Position numbers and translations under genes: made by a program
Shown here: piece after piece, positions 1 to 8,713 of the stretch
Layout: each line of letters begins with the position of its first letter
Numbering within the stretch: the first letter of the stretch is position 1
Notes under the pieces: model-generated
Database searches by the model: none
What the model was told of the DNA's origin: nothing
What the model saw: the letters and a program-made list of their open reading frames with translations, nothing else
Assembly (NCBI RefSeq): GCF_024462775.1
Contig: NZ_JANGCE010000007.1
Span: 43,382-107,381, forward strand
Origin: Butyricicoccus faecihominis
GTDB lineage: Bacteria > Bacillota > Clostridia > Oscillospirales > Butyricicoccaceae
Direction: 5' to 3'
DNA length: 64,000 bases

Positions 1-300
1 GCCCAGTCCCGTGCATGGGCGCACCTCGCCGGACTCTTCAAACAGCATTTGCATGCCAAGGCAAATGCCGAGAAACGGCTTTTCCCCCGCCGCCTTTTTC
101 ACCGCGTCCGTCAGCCCCGATGCGGTAAGCGCCGCCATGGCGTCCGGAAACGCGCCCACGCCAGGCAGGATGACGGCGGCGGCGTTTTCGAGATCCGCCG
201 CCGTGGCCGCGATTTTATTTTCATAGCCCAGATAATCCAGCGAATTATGTACGCTCATCAGGTTTCCCGCGCCGTAATCCACTATCCCAATATAGCTCAT
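1..300 (-). CDS. hisH: HisH, glutamine amidotransferase subunit of imidazole glycerol phosphate synthase (partial)
   Basis: The gene runs off the left edge of the window; the first 100 residues are visible, reading from the ATG at 300. The N-terminus carries the HisH signature GIVDYGAGN (residues 5-13), the oxyanion-strand motif PGVGAF (46-51) and the nucleophile elbow GICLGMQ with catalytic Cys80. HisH releases ammonia from glutamine and channels it to HisF in the fifth step of histidine synthesis, in the cytosol. Its start codon overlaps the stop of the preceding small membrane-protein gene (ATGA-type overlap), so it is the most distal gene of the his operon visible here; hisA, hisF and others probably follow outside the window. 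Confidence 0.95.
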   Translation of the reverse strand, partial: MSYIGIVDYGAGNLMSVHNSLDYLGYENKIAATAADLENAAAVILPGVGAFPDAMAALTASGLTDAVKKAAGEKPFLGICLGMQMLFEESGEVRPCTGLG

Positions 301-482
301 TTGTCATCCTCTGCGGCGTTTTTAACGCCGATTTTACGAATTTCCTGCAATATCTTTATGGTACAACCCACTACAATGCCGCAGCATACCGATGCGGCCA
401 AGCAGCCGATCTCCATATACAGAAGCCAATTCACAAACATGACGGCAACCGTCGTTGCGACGCCCGCCAAAGCGCACCTCAA
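297..482 (-). CDS. Small two-helix membrane protein inside the his operon
   Basis: Unrecognised 61-residue protein between hisB and hisH. It starts with TTG two bases after the hisB stop codon; an AAGGGGG ribosome binding site lies nine bases upstream, inside the end of hisB, and supports this start. Its stop overlaps the hisH ATG by four bases. Residues about 3-21 and 25-44 are hydrophobic (including the cysteine pair in ASVCCGIV), followed by a charged tail rich in Lys, Glu and Asp, so it looks like a two-pass inner-membrane hairpin with the tail probably in the cytosol. No enzyme motif is visible. Tight coupling on both sides argues that it is a real gene and is translated with the histidine enzymes; its role is unknown. 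Confidence 0.65.
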   Translation of the reverse strand: MRCALAGVATTVAVMFVNWLLYMEIGCLAASVCCGIVVGCTIKILQEIRKIGVKNAAEDDK

Positions 483-483
483 A

Positions 484-1059
484 TCAAAGTACCCCCTTGG
501 CGGAAAGCACGCCGCCGCCGGTTTGGGTCACGGCCTGCTTCAGCGCACGGGCCAGCGCCTTGAAGAGCGCTTCCGTGATATGGTGCGCGTTATCACCGTA
601 TTCAGCTTTTAAATGCAGCGTCAGTCCGGCGTTCATGGACAGCGCGCGCATGAACTCCACCGTCAAACAGGTATCGTAGCTCCCACACATCGGCTGGGGC
701 ATGGGCGCGTCGAATACCAAATAGGGCCGCCCCGAAATATCGAGCGCGCAAAAGCCAAGCGCTTCGTCCATGGGTACAAACGCCTGACCAAACCGCGCGA
801 TGCCCGCCTTGTCGCCCAGACATTTACTCAGCGCCTGACCGAGCGCGATGCCGCAATCCTCCACCGTGTGGTGTCCGTCCACCTCCAGATCGCCCTTGCA
901 GCGAAGCGTCAGGCCAAAACCGGAATGCACGGCGAAGGAACACAGCATATGATCAAAAAAGCCGATGCCGGTGTCGATCTGCCGCTCACCGCCGTCCAGA
1001 TCGAGCGTCAGCGCGATATCGGTCTCTTTGGTTTTCCGCGTGATCTCAGCTTTCCGCAT
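484..1059 (-). CDS. hisB: HisB, imidazoleglycerol-phosphate dehydratase
   Basis: A 191-residue monofunctional dehydratase (usual length about 190-200), without the phosphatase domain found in enterobacterial HisB. It converts imidazole glycerol phosphate to imidazole acetol phosphate, the sixth or seventh step of histidine synthesis. The two manganese-binding His-rich motifs are present: DGHHTVED (residues 61-68) and GDNAHHITEA (155-164), together with GFFDHML (33-39). The gene overlaps the end of hisD by 14 bases and is followed almost immediately by the small membrane-protein gene, so it is in the middle of a translationally coupled operon. Confidence 0.96.
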   Translation of the reverse strand: MRKAEITRKTKETDIALTLDLDGGERQIDTGIGFFDHMLCSFAVHSGFGLTLRCKGDLEVDGHHTVEDCGIALGQALSKCLGDKAGIARFGQAFVPMDEALGFCALDISGRPYLVFDAPMPQPMCGSYDTCLTVEFMRALSMNAGLTLHLKAEYGDNAHHITEALFKALARALKQAVTQTGGGVLSAKGVL

Positions 1060-2347
1060 CTTCCGTTTCCTCCTGAAAGCGCACGGCGATGGAGTTTGCG
1101 TGCGCGTTTAAATGCTCGGCCTCTGCCAAGGCGATAATATCGTTTGCATAGCCCGCGAGCGCGTCCCGCGTGTATTCGATCACGCTGGTCTTTTTAAGAA
1201 AGGTATCGGTCGACAGCGGCGAGAAAAACCGCGCCGTACCTGAGGTGGGCAGCACGTGGCACGGGCCCGCCATATAGTCGCCAAGCGGCTCGGGCGCGTA
1301 CCCGCCCAGAAAGATCGCGCCCGCGTTGTGCAGATAAGGCAGCCACTCGCGCGGCTCGGCGGTGACGATCTCCAGATGCTCGGGCGCGACCTGATCGGCC
1401 ACGCGGCAAGCATCCGTCAGCTCCTCGAATACGATCGCGCAGCCGTAGTTCTGAACGCTTTCACGGATGATATCCCAGCGCGGCATTTGCTTGCCCTGCC
1501 GCTCCATCTCGCACGAAATGGCTTGCGCCTGCGCCATCGAATCGGTCAGCAGCACGGCCGAAGCCAATCGGTCGTGCTCGGCCTGAGAAAGCAGGTCGGC
1601 CGCGACATACGTCGGGTCGGCCGTGTGGTCGGCGATAACCAGCACCTCGGACGGTCCGGCGATCATATCGATATCCACCGTGCCGTAAGCCAGCTTTTTC
1701 GCCGCCGCGACAAAGGCGTTGCCCGGGCCGACGATCTTATCCACCTGCGGGATAAAGCCCGCCCCAAAGGTAAGCGCCGCGACGGCCTGCACGCCGCCCA
1801 CCGCGATCACGGTGTCGACGCCCGCGATCTTGGCCGCGGCGAGCACTTCCTTCGACATATTCTCCGTCGGCGGGGTGACCATGATGAGCTCCCCTACCCC
1901 CGCGACCTTGGCGGGAATGGCGTTCATCAGCACCGAGGACGGATAGGCCGCCGTGCCGCCCGGCACATACAGGCCGACGCGGGAAAGGCCGCGCACGGTC
2001 TGCCCCAGCGTTTCACCCGGCGCGCGCTGCCACTGCCAGCTTTTCGCCAGCATTTGCTCGTGATAATCGCGGATATTGGCCGCCGCCTTTTCCAGCGCCG
2101 CGATCAGCCCCGGCTCGCAGCTGTCATACGCTCGCTCAAGCAGCTCCCGCCCGACGAGATAGGGCTTTTGCTTATCGAATTTTTCCGCGTATTCACAAAC
2201 CGCGTCAAAGCCGCGCGTCTGCACGTCGTCCATGATCGCGCGCACGGTCTGTTCGATATCGCCGCGCGCGCCCGCGGCGCGCGCCTTCATCTCGCGCAGA
2301 ACAGCCTGCTCAGCCGTCCCGTCCGCGAGGACTGTTTTTAAAAACAC
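1046..2347 (-). CDS. hisD: HisD, histidinol dehydrogenase
   Basis: A zinc enzyme of about 433 residues that oxidises histidinol to histidine in two NAD-dependent steps, the end of the pathway. Recognisable blocks are the Rossmann-like VGLYVPGG, the zinc-site block GPSEVLVIAD followed by LLSQAEHD, the catalytic region APEHLEI, and PTSGTARFFSPLS. I place the start at the GTG at 2347 because a GGAGGG ribosome binding site ends seven bases before it; a TTG at 2362 would add five residues but includes the ribosome binding site itself. The upstream gap to hisZG is occupied by an AT-rich inverted-repeat element. Confidence 0.95.
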   Translation of the reverse strand: MFLKTVLADGTAEQAVLREMKARAAGARGDIEQTVRAIMDDVQTRGFDAVCEYAEKFDKQKPYLVGRELLERAYDSCEPGLIAALEKAAANIRDYHEQMLAKSWQWQRAPGETLGQTVRGLSRVGLYVPGGTAAYPSSVLMNAIPAKVAGVGELIMVTPPTENMSKEVLAAAKIAGVDTVIAVGGVQAVAALTFGAGFIPQVDKIVGPGNAFVAAAKKLAYGTVDIDMIAGPSEVLVIADHTADPTYVAADLLSQAEHDRLASAVLLTDSMAQAQAISCEMERQGKQMPRWDIIRESVQNYGCAIVFEELTDACRVADQVAPEHLEIVTAEPREWLPYLHNAGAIFLGGYAPEPLGDYMAGPCHVLPTSGTARFFSPLSTDTFLKKTSVIEYTRDALAGYANDIIALAEAEHLNAHANSIAVRFQEETEDAES

Positions 2348-2362
2348 TTTCAATCCCTCCAA

Positions 2363-2511
2363 GAATTAGTAATTCATAGTTAGTAATTAGTAATTGTGGA
2401 AGCGCGCCTTGCGCGCAACTTTTATTACAAATAGACACTATTTCTGTCAGACATCGAAAGCCTGACGCTTAGCTCCTAATTACTCATTACTCATTCCTAA
2501 TTACTAATTAT
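2363..2511. repeat. AT-rich terminal inverted-repeat element between hisZG and hisD
   Basis: The spacer begins with repeated TTAGTAATT units (about 2365-2395) and ends with the reverse complement, repeated AATTACTCATT and AATTACTAATT units (about 2475-2511). Between them is a short GC palindrome (GCGCGCC-TT-GCGCGC, about 2402-2416). The same kind of element lies at 60047-60176. This looks like a non-coding palindromic or MITE-like repeat dropped into an operon spacer. It would fold into a long stem in the his transcript. Family identity was not checked. Confidence 0.5.
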
Positions 2512-4126
2512 CAAGGTCCTTTATCACCGTTTGAATGGCCGCCTTTTTCATTTTGGCGGAAGCGAGGTTTACGATGACGCGCGCGGAAACGGGCGCCACG
2601 TCCTCGATGACCTCGAGGCCGTTCTCCTTCAGCGTCGTACCGGTCTCCACGATGTCGACGATCGCGTCCGCCAGCTCTAAAAGCGGCGCTAGCTCGACCG
2701 AGCCCTCGATTTTAATGGTCTCCACATCCATGTTCTTGCGGCTGAAAAACGCCTTGGTCACATTCGGGTACTTCGTCGCGATGACCGGGGTCTTATAGCC
2801 GCCGTAAGCGTCCTTGCCCTTCTTGGTGGCCAACGCGAAGCGGCATTTGCCAAAGCCCAGATCGACCATTTCGTAAAAGCTGCCGCCCTTTTCCATGATC
2901 GTATCCTTGCCGACCACGCCCATGTCGCACACGCCGTGCTCAACGTAGGTGATCACATCCGCCGCCTTGGCGAGCACAATCTCCACGCCCTTATCGGGCA
3001 GCGCGAAGATCAGCTTGCGCGAGCCCGCTTCCAGTTCGGATATATCATAGCCCGCGTTGCCCAGCAGCGCAAGCGTTTTCTTTTCCAAGCGGCCCTTGGT
3101 CAGCGCGATGCGCACGGTGCCGCGGCGCTCGGCCGCTTCGGGCTTGGCGCCGGAAAGCAGGCTGTCCGCCACGCTTTCCACATCGATGCCGAAGCCGCCC
3201 GCGGGCAGATCGCGCCCAAACTTCGCGCACAGCGCGTTATAGCGCCCGCCGGAAAGGATGGCGGCGCCCGCACCGCCGATATAGCCGCGGAACATCACGC
3301 CGGTGTAGTAATCCATTTCGTGCACCAGCCCGAGATCGATCATAACCCGATCGCCGCAGCCCACTTTTTCCAGCGCGGCATACAGGCGGCGCAAGTAGGA
3401 AACCGCGCCCAGCACGCGCACATTGCCGGTAAGCGTTTCCACCTCGTCCAGCACCTCGATACCGCCGAAAAGCTGCGGCATGGCGCGCAGCGCACGCGCG
3501 GCCGAGCGGTCGGCGTAAGGCTCCAGCGCGTCGCCAAGGGCGGCAAAGGATTTGTTCTCGATCAGGCGGCGAATGGATTCCGCCGTCTGTCCGTCCACGC
3601 CGAGCGCTTCGATCAGCGCCTTGTAGATTTCCGCGTGGCCCAGCTCGATGCGGAAGCTGTCCGCGCCCGCCTGCCGCAGCGCCCCAAACGCGGCGGAGAG
3701 AATATCGCGGTCGGCTTCCAGACCGTCCGCGCCGATCAGCTCCGCGCCGATCTGCAAGAACTCGCCCTTATGTCCGTGATCGCCGCTGACCGAACGGAAT
3801 ACCTTTTGGCTGTAATACAGCTTGACGGGCAGCGCCGTATCGCTCAGGCGCGTCGCCGCGACGCGGGCGATCGGAGTCGTATTGTCCGGACGGGCGACGC
3901 AGATGCGGCCCGACCGGTCGATGATCTTCAGCATGTTTTCCTGATCGAGTTCCGGGTTGGCCGCGTGGAACACATCGAAATACTCTACCGCCGGCGTAAT
4001 AATCTCGCTGAAGCCCTGTGTTTCAAGCGCTGTGCGGATGGCGGCCTCTGTCTGGCGCAGCGCCTTGCACGAAGCAAAGAGCAGGTCTCTCGTGCCCTCA
4101 GGCGTGGAAATGCTAAAACGGTTCAT
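2504..4126 (-). CDS. hisZG: HisZ-HisG fusion: ATP phosphoribosyltransferase with its regulatory subunit
   Basis: One 540-residue reading frame joins two proteins that are normally separate. Residues 1 to about 325 are HisZ, a histidyl-tRNA-synthetase-like regulatory subunit without aminoacylation function (STPEGTRD 8-15, motif 2-like region near 105-125, MDYYTGVMF 271-279, LSGGRYNAL 291-299). Residues about 337-540 are a short-form HisG: TVRIALTKGRLEKK at its start, GVVGKD (403-408) and the phosphoribosyl-pyrophosphate loop ETGTTLKENG (494-503). Short HisG depends on HisZ for activity, so fusing them fixes the stoichiometry. The enzyme makes phosphoribosyl-ATP, the first committed step of histidine synthesis. 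It is the first gene of the operon, with a good ribosome binding site and the promoter at 4166-4194. Confidence 0.93.
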   Translation of the reverse strand: MNRFSISTPEGTRDLLFASCKALRQTEAAIRTALETQGFSEIITPAVEYFDVFHAANPELDQENMLKIIDRSGRICVARPDNTTPIARVAATRLSDTALPVKLYYSQKVFRSVSGDHGHKGEFLQIGAELIGADGLEADRDILSAAFGALRQAGADSFRIELGHAEIYKALIEALGVDGQTAESIRRLIENKSFAALGDALEPYADRSAARALRAMPQLFGGIEVLDEVETLTGNVRVLGAVSYLRRLYAALEKVGCGDRVMIDLGLVHEMDYYTGVMFRGYIGGAGAAILSGGRYNALCAKFGRDLPAGGFGIDVESVADSLLSGAKPEAAERRGTVRIALTKGRLEKKTLALLGNAGYDISELEAGSRKLIFALPDKGVEIVLAKAADVITYVEHGVCDMGVVGKDTIMEKGGSFYEMVDLGFGKCRFALATKKGKDAYGGYKTPVIATKYPNVTKAFFSRKNMDVETIKIEGSVELAPLLELADAIVDIVETGTTLKENGLEVIEDVAPVSARVIVNLASAKMKKAAIQTVIKDLDN

Positions 4127-4165
4127 GTCTCTCCGTTATCTCCTTCATTACTTTATCGCGTTAAA

Positions 4166-4194
4166 ATAATACCACGGAAAACACATCCTGTCAA
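4166..4194 (-). promoter_or_regulatory. Sigma-A promoter of the his operon
   Basis: On the minus strand TTGACA (4194-4189) and TATTAT (4171-4166) are separated by exactly 17 bases, giving a start about 33 bases before the hisZG ATG. This separates his transcription from the upstream polC block. Confidence 0.75.
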
Positions 4195-4211
4195 GCCCTT
4201 CCTTTGTTTTC

Positions 4212-7200
4212 TTATGCAAACAGGCTGATCTGGGTGGTTTTGGGCATGGAGCCCAGCGCGCCGATCTGATCCAGCAATTCAATGACGGACTTGGATACCT
4301 TGGGGCAACGCACGGCGAGCTCCTCGGCGGAGAGGAAGTTGCCGTTTCCACGCTCCTCCACGATGTTCAGCGCCGCTTGCTCGCCAATGCCAGGCATTGA
4401 GGTGAACGGCGGGATCAGGCCGGTCTCCGTGACCAAAAAGGTCGTCGCGTCCGAAGCGTAAACGTCCATCGGCTCAAAGGTAAAGCCGCGGCGGTAAAAC
4501 TCGTGGCAAACCTCAAGCGTTACCATCATTTCCTTTTCTGCCGCGGTGATGGTCTTTTCGCGGTCCTTCATTTGCAGTTCCCGCATTTTGTCCAGACACA
4601 CCTTGTCGCCCCGGATCATGCAGGATGCGTCAAAGCCCTTGGCGCGCACGGAGAAATACGCCGAATAGAACGCCAGCGGCCGGTGCACCTTGAACCACGC
4701 GATGCGGAACGCCATCATAACATAAGCGACCGCGTGCGCCTTGGGGAACATATACTTGATTTTTTTGCAGGAATCGATATACCAGTCCGGCACGTTTTGT
4801 TCCAGCATGGCGGCTTCCATCTCCTCGGTCAGGCCCTTGCCCTTTCGGACGGATTCCATGGTCTTGAACGCCAGCTTGGGCTTAACGCCCTGCAAAATCA
4901 GATAGTTCATGATATCGTCGCGGCAGCAGATACAGCCGGAAAGCGGAATGCCCTTGCGGACCAGCTCGGCCGCATTGCCCAGCCACACATCCGTGCCGTG
5001 GGACAGGCCGGAAATAGAGACCAGCTCCGCGAAGGTGGAGGGATGCGTCTCCTTTACCATGCCGCGCACGAACTTGGTACCGAACTCCGGCACGGCGACA
5101 CAGCCGAGGTCGCCCAAAATGGCATCGGTATCCGGATTTTCGCCCGTGTATTTCAGCGCCTTGCAGCTATGGAACAGGCTCATCGTCTCCGGGTCGTCCA
5201 GCGGGATCTCCTGCGCGTTGACGCCGGTCAGATTTTCCAGATGACGTATCATGGTCGGATCATCATGGCCGAGCTCGTCCAGCTTGAGCAGGTTGGCGTC
5301 GATCGAGTGGTATTCAAAATGGGTGGTGATGATATCGGAATCCGGGTCGTCCGCCGGGTGCTGCACCGGGCAGATGTCGTAGATCTCGATCTCTTTGGGC
5401 ACGACGACCACGCCGCCCGGATGCTGGCCCGAGGTTCGGCGCACGCCCGTGCAGCCCGCGGCAAGGCGGTTTTCTTCCGCGCGCGAGCATTCGATGCCGC
5501 GCTCGTCCATATATTTTTTGACATAGCCGTAGGCCGTCTTTTCCGCGACCGTGCCGATCGTGCCCGCGCGGAACACATGGTCGTGTCCGAATATCTCGCC
5601 CGTGTAATAGTGGATACGGGACTGGTATTCGCCCGCGAAATTTAGATCGATATCGGGCACCTTATCGCCCTCAAAGCCCAAGAAGGTCTCAAACGGTATG
5701 CCGAAGCCCTCCTTGGTGAGCGGCTTGCCGCAGTTGGGGCACAGCTTATCCGGCAGATCCACGCCGCAGGAATACTCGTCGTGCCACTCGATATACTTAT
5801 CATCCGGGCACAAATAGTGCGGCGGCAGTGAATTTACCTCCGTGATATCCGAGGTAAACGCCGCGAACGACGAACCGACCGATCCGCGAGAACCGACCAA
5901 GTACCCGTCAGACAGCGACTTGGTCACCAGCTTCTGCGCGATGATGTACATGACCGCGTAGCCGTTGCCGATGATGGAGTTCAGCTCGCGGTCCAGACGC
6001 GCCTGTACCAGTTCGGGCAGCGGGTCGCCGTAGATGCGCTTCGCTTTTTCATAGCTCATATTGCGCAGATCTTCCTCCGCGCCGTCGATATGGGGCGGGT
6101 AGTTTTCGCGCGGCACCGGGCGGATGATATCGCACCAATCCGCCACCATGTTGGTGTTTTTCACGACCACCTCATACGCGCGGTCGGCGCCCAGATAGGA
6201 AAATTCCTTTAGCATCTCATCCGTCGTTTTCAGGTATAGGGGCGCTTGATTATCCGCGTCGCCGAAGCCCTGCCCCGCCATGAGGATGCGGCGGAACGCT
6301 TCGTCCTCAGGCTCTAAAAAATGCACGTCGCCCGTGGCGCAGCAAGGCTTGCCGAGCTTGTCCGCGATCGCGAGAATCTTGCGGTTCCAATCGCGCAGCT
6401 GCTCCTCGTCCTTTGCCATGCCTTTGGCAAGCATAAAGTTGTTGTTGCCGGTCGGCTGTATCTCCAAATAGTCATAAAAGGAGGCAAGACGTTCCAGCTC
6501 CGCGTCCTCCGCGCCGCCCGTCATGGCCCGGAACACCTCGCCCGCTTCGCAGGCCGAACCGAAGATCAGACCTTCGCGGTGGCGGATCAGCTCGCTGCGC
6601 GGCATGATGGGGCGTTTGTTGTAGTATTCCAAAAAGCTTTTGGAGATCAACTGGTACAGGTTGCGCAACCCGGCCTGATTCTTAACCAGAATGATGAAAT
6701 GATACCGGGGCAAGTTTTTCAGCTTGTTTTTGCGATCGGTCTGCGCGGCCAGCACGGGATTGATATCGGAAACCGTTACCGCGTGGAACTCCTCCTGCAA
6801 GCGGGTGAGCAGCTTGACAAAAATGCGGCCCAGCACGGCGGCGTCCTCGCTGGCGCGGTGGTGCTCAAAGGGACCTACCTGCAGCTCCTTGGCCAGTATA
6901 TTCAGCTTAAACTTGTGCAGATGCGGCAGCATCATACGCGACATTTCCAGCGTATCGATCGAGGTAAACTCCTTTTCGATCGAAAGCCGTTTGCATGCCG
7001 TGCGTAAAAAGCCCATATCAAAGCCCGCGTTGTGCGCGACAAAGGGGTACGCCCCCGCCCAGTCGAGGAATTTGGGCACGGCTTCGGCAAGCTCGGGCGC
7101 GTCCGCGACCGTTTCATCCGAAATGCCGGTCAGCTTTGTGATCTCCTCCGGGATCGGCTTGTGAGGATTGACGTAGGTTTGGAACGAATCCATGATCGCG

Positions 7201-8585
7201 CCGTCCTTGACGCGCACGGCCGCGATCTCGGTGATCTCCTCGCTCGCGGGATTAAGGCCGGTGGTCTCCAGATCGAATACGATGAAGGTGCCGTTCAGCG
7301 GCTCGTTGGATTTGCCGCGCACAACGGAGATCGTGTCCTCATCGTTGATATAGTACGCCTCGACGCCGTAAATGATCTTCATATCGCCGATGACGTCCTT
7401 TTGCTTGCCCTCCTGCGCGTGCAGCGCTTCGGGGAAAGCCTGCGCCACGCCGTGGTCGGTGATCGCCATCGCGCGGTGGCCCCAGCTGGCCGCGCGGCAT
7501 AAAAGCGCGGAGGTCGCGCTCATACCGTCCATCGCGGACATATTGGTGTGCAGATGCAATTCGACGCGCTTCAACCCTTCGGCCTTATCCTGCCGCATGG
7601 GCTTTTTGGCCTTGACGATGGCGGTCGGCTCCAACACCATTTCCTTGGCAAAGGAATCAAAGGTCATTTTGCCCTGTACGGTGCAGTAAAGCCCGGGCTT
7701 GATGCTCGATGCGATATCGCCCGCCTTATCGGCGGGAAAAAACTTGCTGATCCGCACCGAGTTGGTGCGGTCGGTCATATCGAAAGCGAGCTTGACATAG
7801 TCCTTGCCCGTTTTTTTGCTCTTGATATCGCGGTGATCGGTAAAGAACACCTCGCCTTGAATGGTGACCATATCGTACGCCATCACGGCTTCATTGACCG
7901 AAACGATCGGGTCCTGCATCAGCTTGCCGAACAGCAGATCGGTCTCGCGCACCTTTTCGGTGCGGGGGCGGGCGTAGGCTCCGCCCTCCTGCCGTGGCGC
8001 GGGGCGCGGCTTTTTGGGCTTCGGCTCGGCCGCGGCGGCGGCCTGCGCTTCGTTTGCAATCGCCTTTTGCAGGATCTTTTCGCGGTGCTCTTCCGCGAGC
8101 GGCGCATCGTAAGCGTCCGTTTCGGCACGGACGGCGCGCACCGGACAGGGCGTGCCCAGCTCGTCCGCGATGCGGCGTTCCAGCTGGCGCAGCGCAACGG
8201 CAAAATGCTTTTCGCTCACCTCGTCCATGGGAACGGACACGCCGCCGTCCTCATACCGCCAAGCGTCCGCGCGCAGCAGGCCGCGGGCGGACGGCATGCG
8301 AAACGCCATGTCTTCATATAGGGTTTCGATATAGGCGGGCGTCGGCTCGCTCAGCTCGTAGCGCGGCTCGACAAAGACACGCTTTAAATCGTAAGCGCTC
8401 GCGATACAGCTTTCCACCTCGCGCAGCTGCGCGCGGCTGACCACGGTATCGTGCAGGTCCAGCTCAACCACCATCACCGTTTTATCGTCGCCAAACGCCA
8501 GCGAGCGCACCTCGCCCCCGGCGAGTTGCTGCGTCGCGATGCTGTCCCTGCACCGCTCAAAAAAGTCTGTCAGTTTACCCGGCAC
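4212..8585 (-). CDS. polC: PolC, DNA polymerase III alpha subunit (Gram-positive type)
   Basis: The 1457-residue replicative polymerase typical of Firmicutes (usual length about 1430-1460). Domains in order: N-terminal tau-binding region (1-200), OB fold (about 222-330), PHP domain beginning VELHLHTN (341-348), an inserted DEDDh 3'-5' proofreading exonuclease with FDLETTG (437-443), the rest of PHP, then the polymerase core with the zinc cysteines near LCPNCGKP and the catalytic PDIDLNF. It copies the chromosome together with the sliding clamp. The start is GTG at 8585, eight bases after GGAG. A Pro/Lys/Ala-rich linker at about 185-205 is of the kind seen between NTD and OB domains. It closes the pyrH-to-polC block. 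Confidence 0.98.
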   Translation of the reverse strand: MPGKLTDFFERCRDSIATQQLAGGEVRSLAFGDDKTVMVVELDLHDTVVSRAQLREVESCIASAYDLKRVFVEPRYELSEPTPAYIETLYEDMAFRMPSARGLLRADAWRYEDGGVSVPMDEVSEKHFAVALRQLERRIADELGTPCPVRAVRAETDAYDAPLAEEHREKILQKAIANEAQAAAAAEPKPKKPRPAPRQEGGAYARPRTEKVRETDLLFGKLMQDPIVSVNEAVMAYDMVTIQGEVFFTDHRDIKSKKTGKDYVKLAFDMTDRTNSVRISKFFPADKAGDIASSIKPGLYCTVQGKMTFDSFAKEMVLEPTAIVKAKKPMRQDKAEGLKRVELHLHTNMSAMDGMSATSALLCRAASWGHRAMAITDHGVAQAFPEALHAQEGKQKDVIGDMKIIYGVEAYYINDEDTISVVRGKSNEPLNGTFIVFDLETTGLNPASEEITEIAAVRVKDGAIMDSFQTYVNPHKPIPEEITKLTGISDETVADAPELAEAVPKFLDWAGAYPFVAHNAGFDMGFLRTACKRLSIEKEFTSIDTLEMSRMMLPHLHKFKLNILAKELQVGPFEHHRASEDAAVLGRIFVKLLTRLQEEFHAVTVSDINPVLAAQTDRKNKLKNLPRYHFIILVKNQAGLRNLYQLISKSFLEYYNKRPIMPRSELIRHREGLIFGSACEAGEVFRAMTGGAEDAELERLASFYDYLEIQPTGNNNFMLAKGMAKDEEQLRDWNRKILAIADKLGKPCCATGDVHFLEPEDEAFRRILMAGQGFGDADNQAPLYLKTTDEMLKEFSYLGADRAYEVVVKNTNMVADWCDIIRPVPRENYPPHIDGAEEDLRNMSYEKAKRIYGDPLPELVQARLDRELNSIIGNGYAVMYIIAQKLVTKSLSDGYLVGSRGSVGSSFAAFTSDITEVNSLPPHYLCPDDKYIEWHDEYSCGVDLPDKLCPNCGKPLTKEGFGIPFETFLGFEGDKVPDIDLNFAGEYQSRIHYYTGEIFGHDHVFRAGTIGTVAEKTAYGYVKKYMDERGIECSRAEENRLAAGCTGVRRTSGQHPGGVVVVPKEIEIYDICPVQHPADDPDSDIITTHFEYHSIDANLLKLDELGHDDPTMIRHLENLTGVNAQEIPLDDPETMSLFHSCKALKYTGENPDTDAILGDLGCVAVPEFGTKFVRGMVKETHPSTFAELVSISGLSHGTDVWLGNAAELVRKGIPLSGCICCRDDIMNYLILQGVKPKLAFKTMESVRKGKGLTEEMEAAMLEQNVPDWYIDSCKKIKYMFPKAHAVAYVMMAFRIAWFKVHRPLAFYSAYFSVRAKGFDASCMIRGDKVCLDKMRELQMKDREKTITAAEKEMMVTLEVCHEFYRRGFTFEPMDVYASDATTFLVTETGLIPPFTSMPGIGEQAALNIVEERGNGNFLSAEELAVRCPKVSKSVIELLDQIGALGSMPKTTQISLFA

Positions 8586-8622
8586 GTTGCATACTCCAGT
8601 CTCTACTCCAAGTGCTATCGCA

Positions 8623-8645
8623 ACGGGCGGCCTTTGGCCGCCCGT
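8623..8645. other. GC-rich perfect hairpin between ispG and polC
   Basis: A perfect 10-base-pair inverted repeat (arms 8623-8632 and 8636-8645, three-base loop) with core GGGCGGCC. No T-run follows on either strand, so it is not a normal intrinsic terminator. It would fold in the ispG-polC transcript about 38 bases before polC and might limit read-through or protect an RNA end. The rest of the 128-base spacer shows no gene. Confidence 0.4.
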
Positions 8646-8713
8646 ATGCCTTTCCCGATATGCTGATCAAGGCGAAGCGTTGCCTGCATGAAAAGGCAGG
8701 CAGCTCTTTCGGA

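Noticed and set aside
2504..3490. HisZ half as a second histidyl-tRNA synthetase
   Set aside because: It is fused to HisG and the histidine-binding loop differs from that of the true HisS at 53134-54495.
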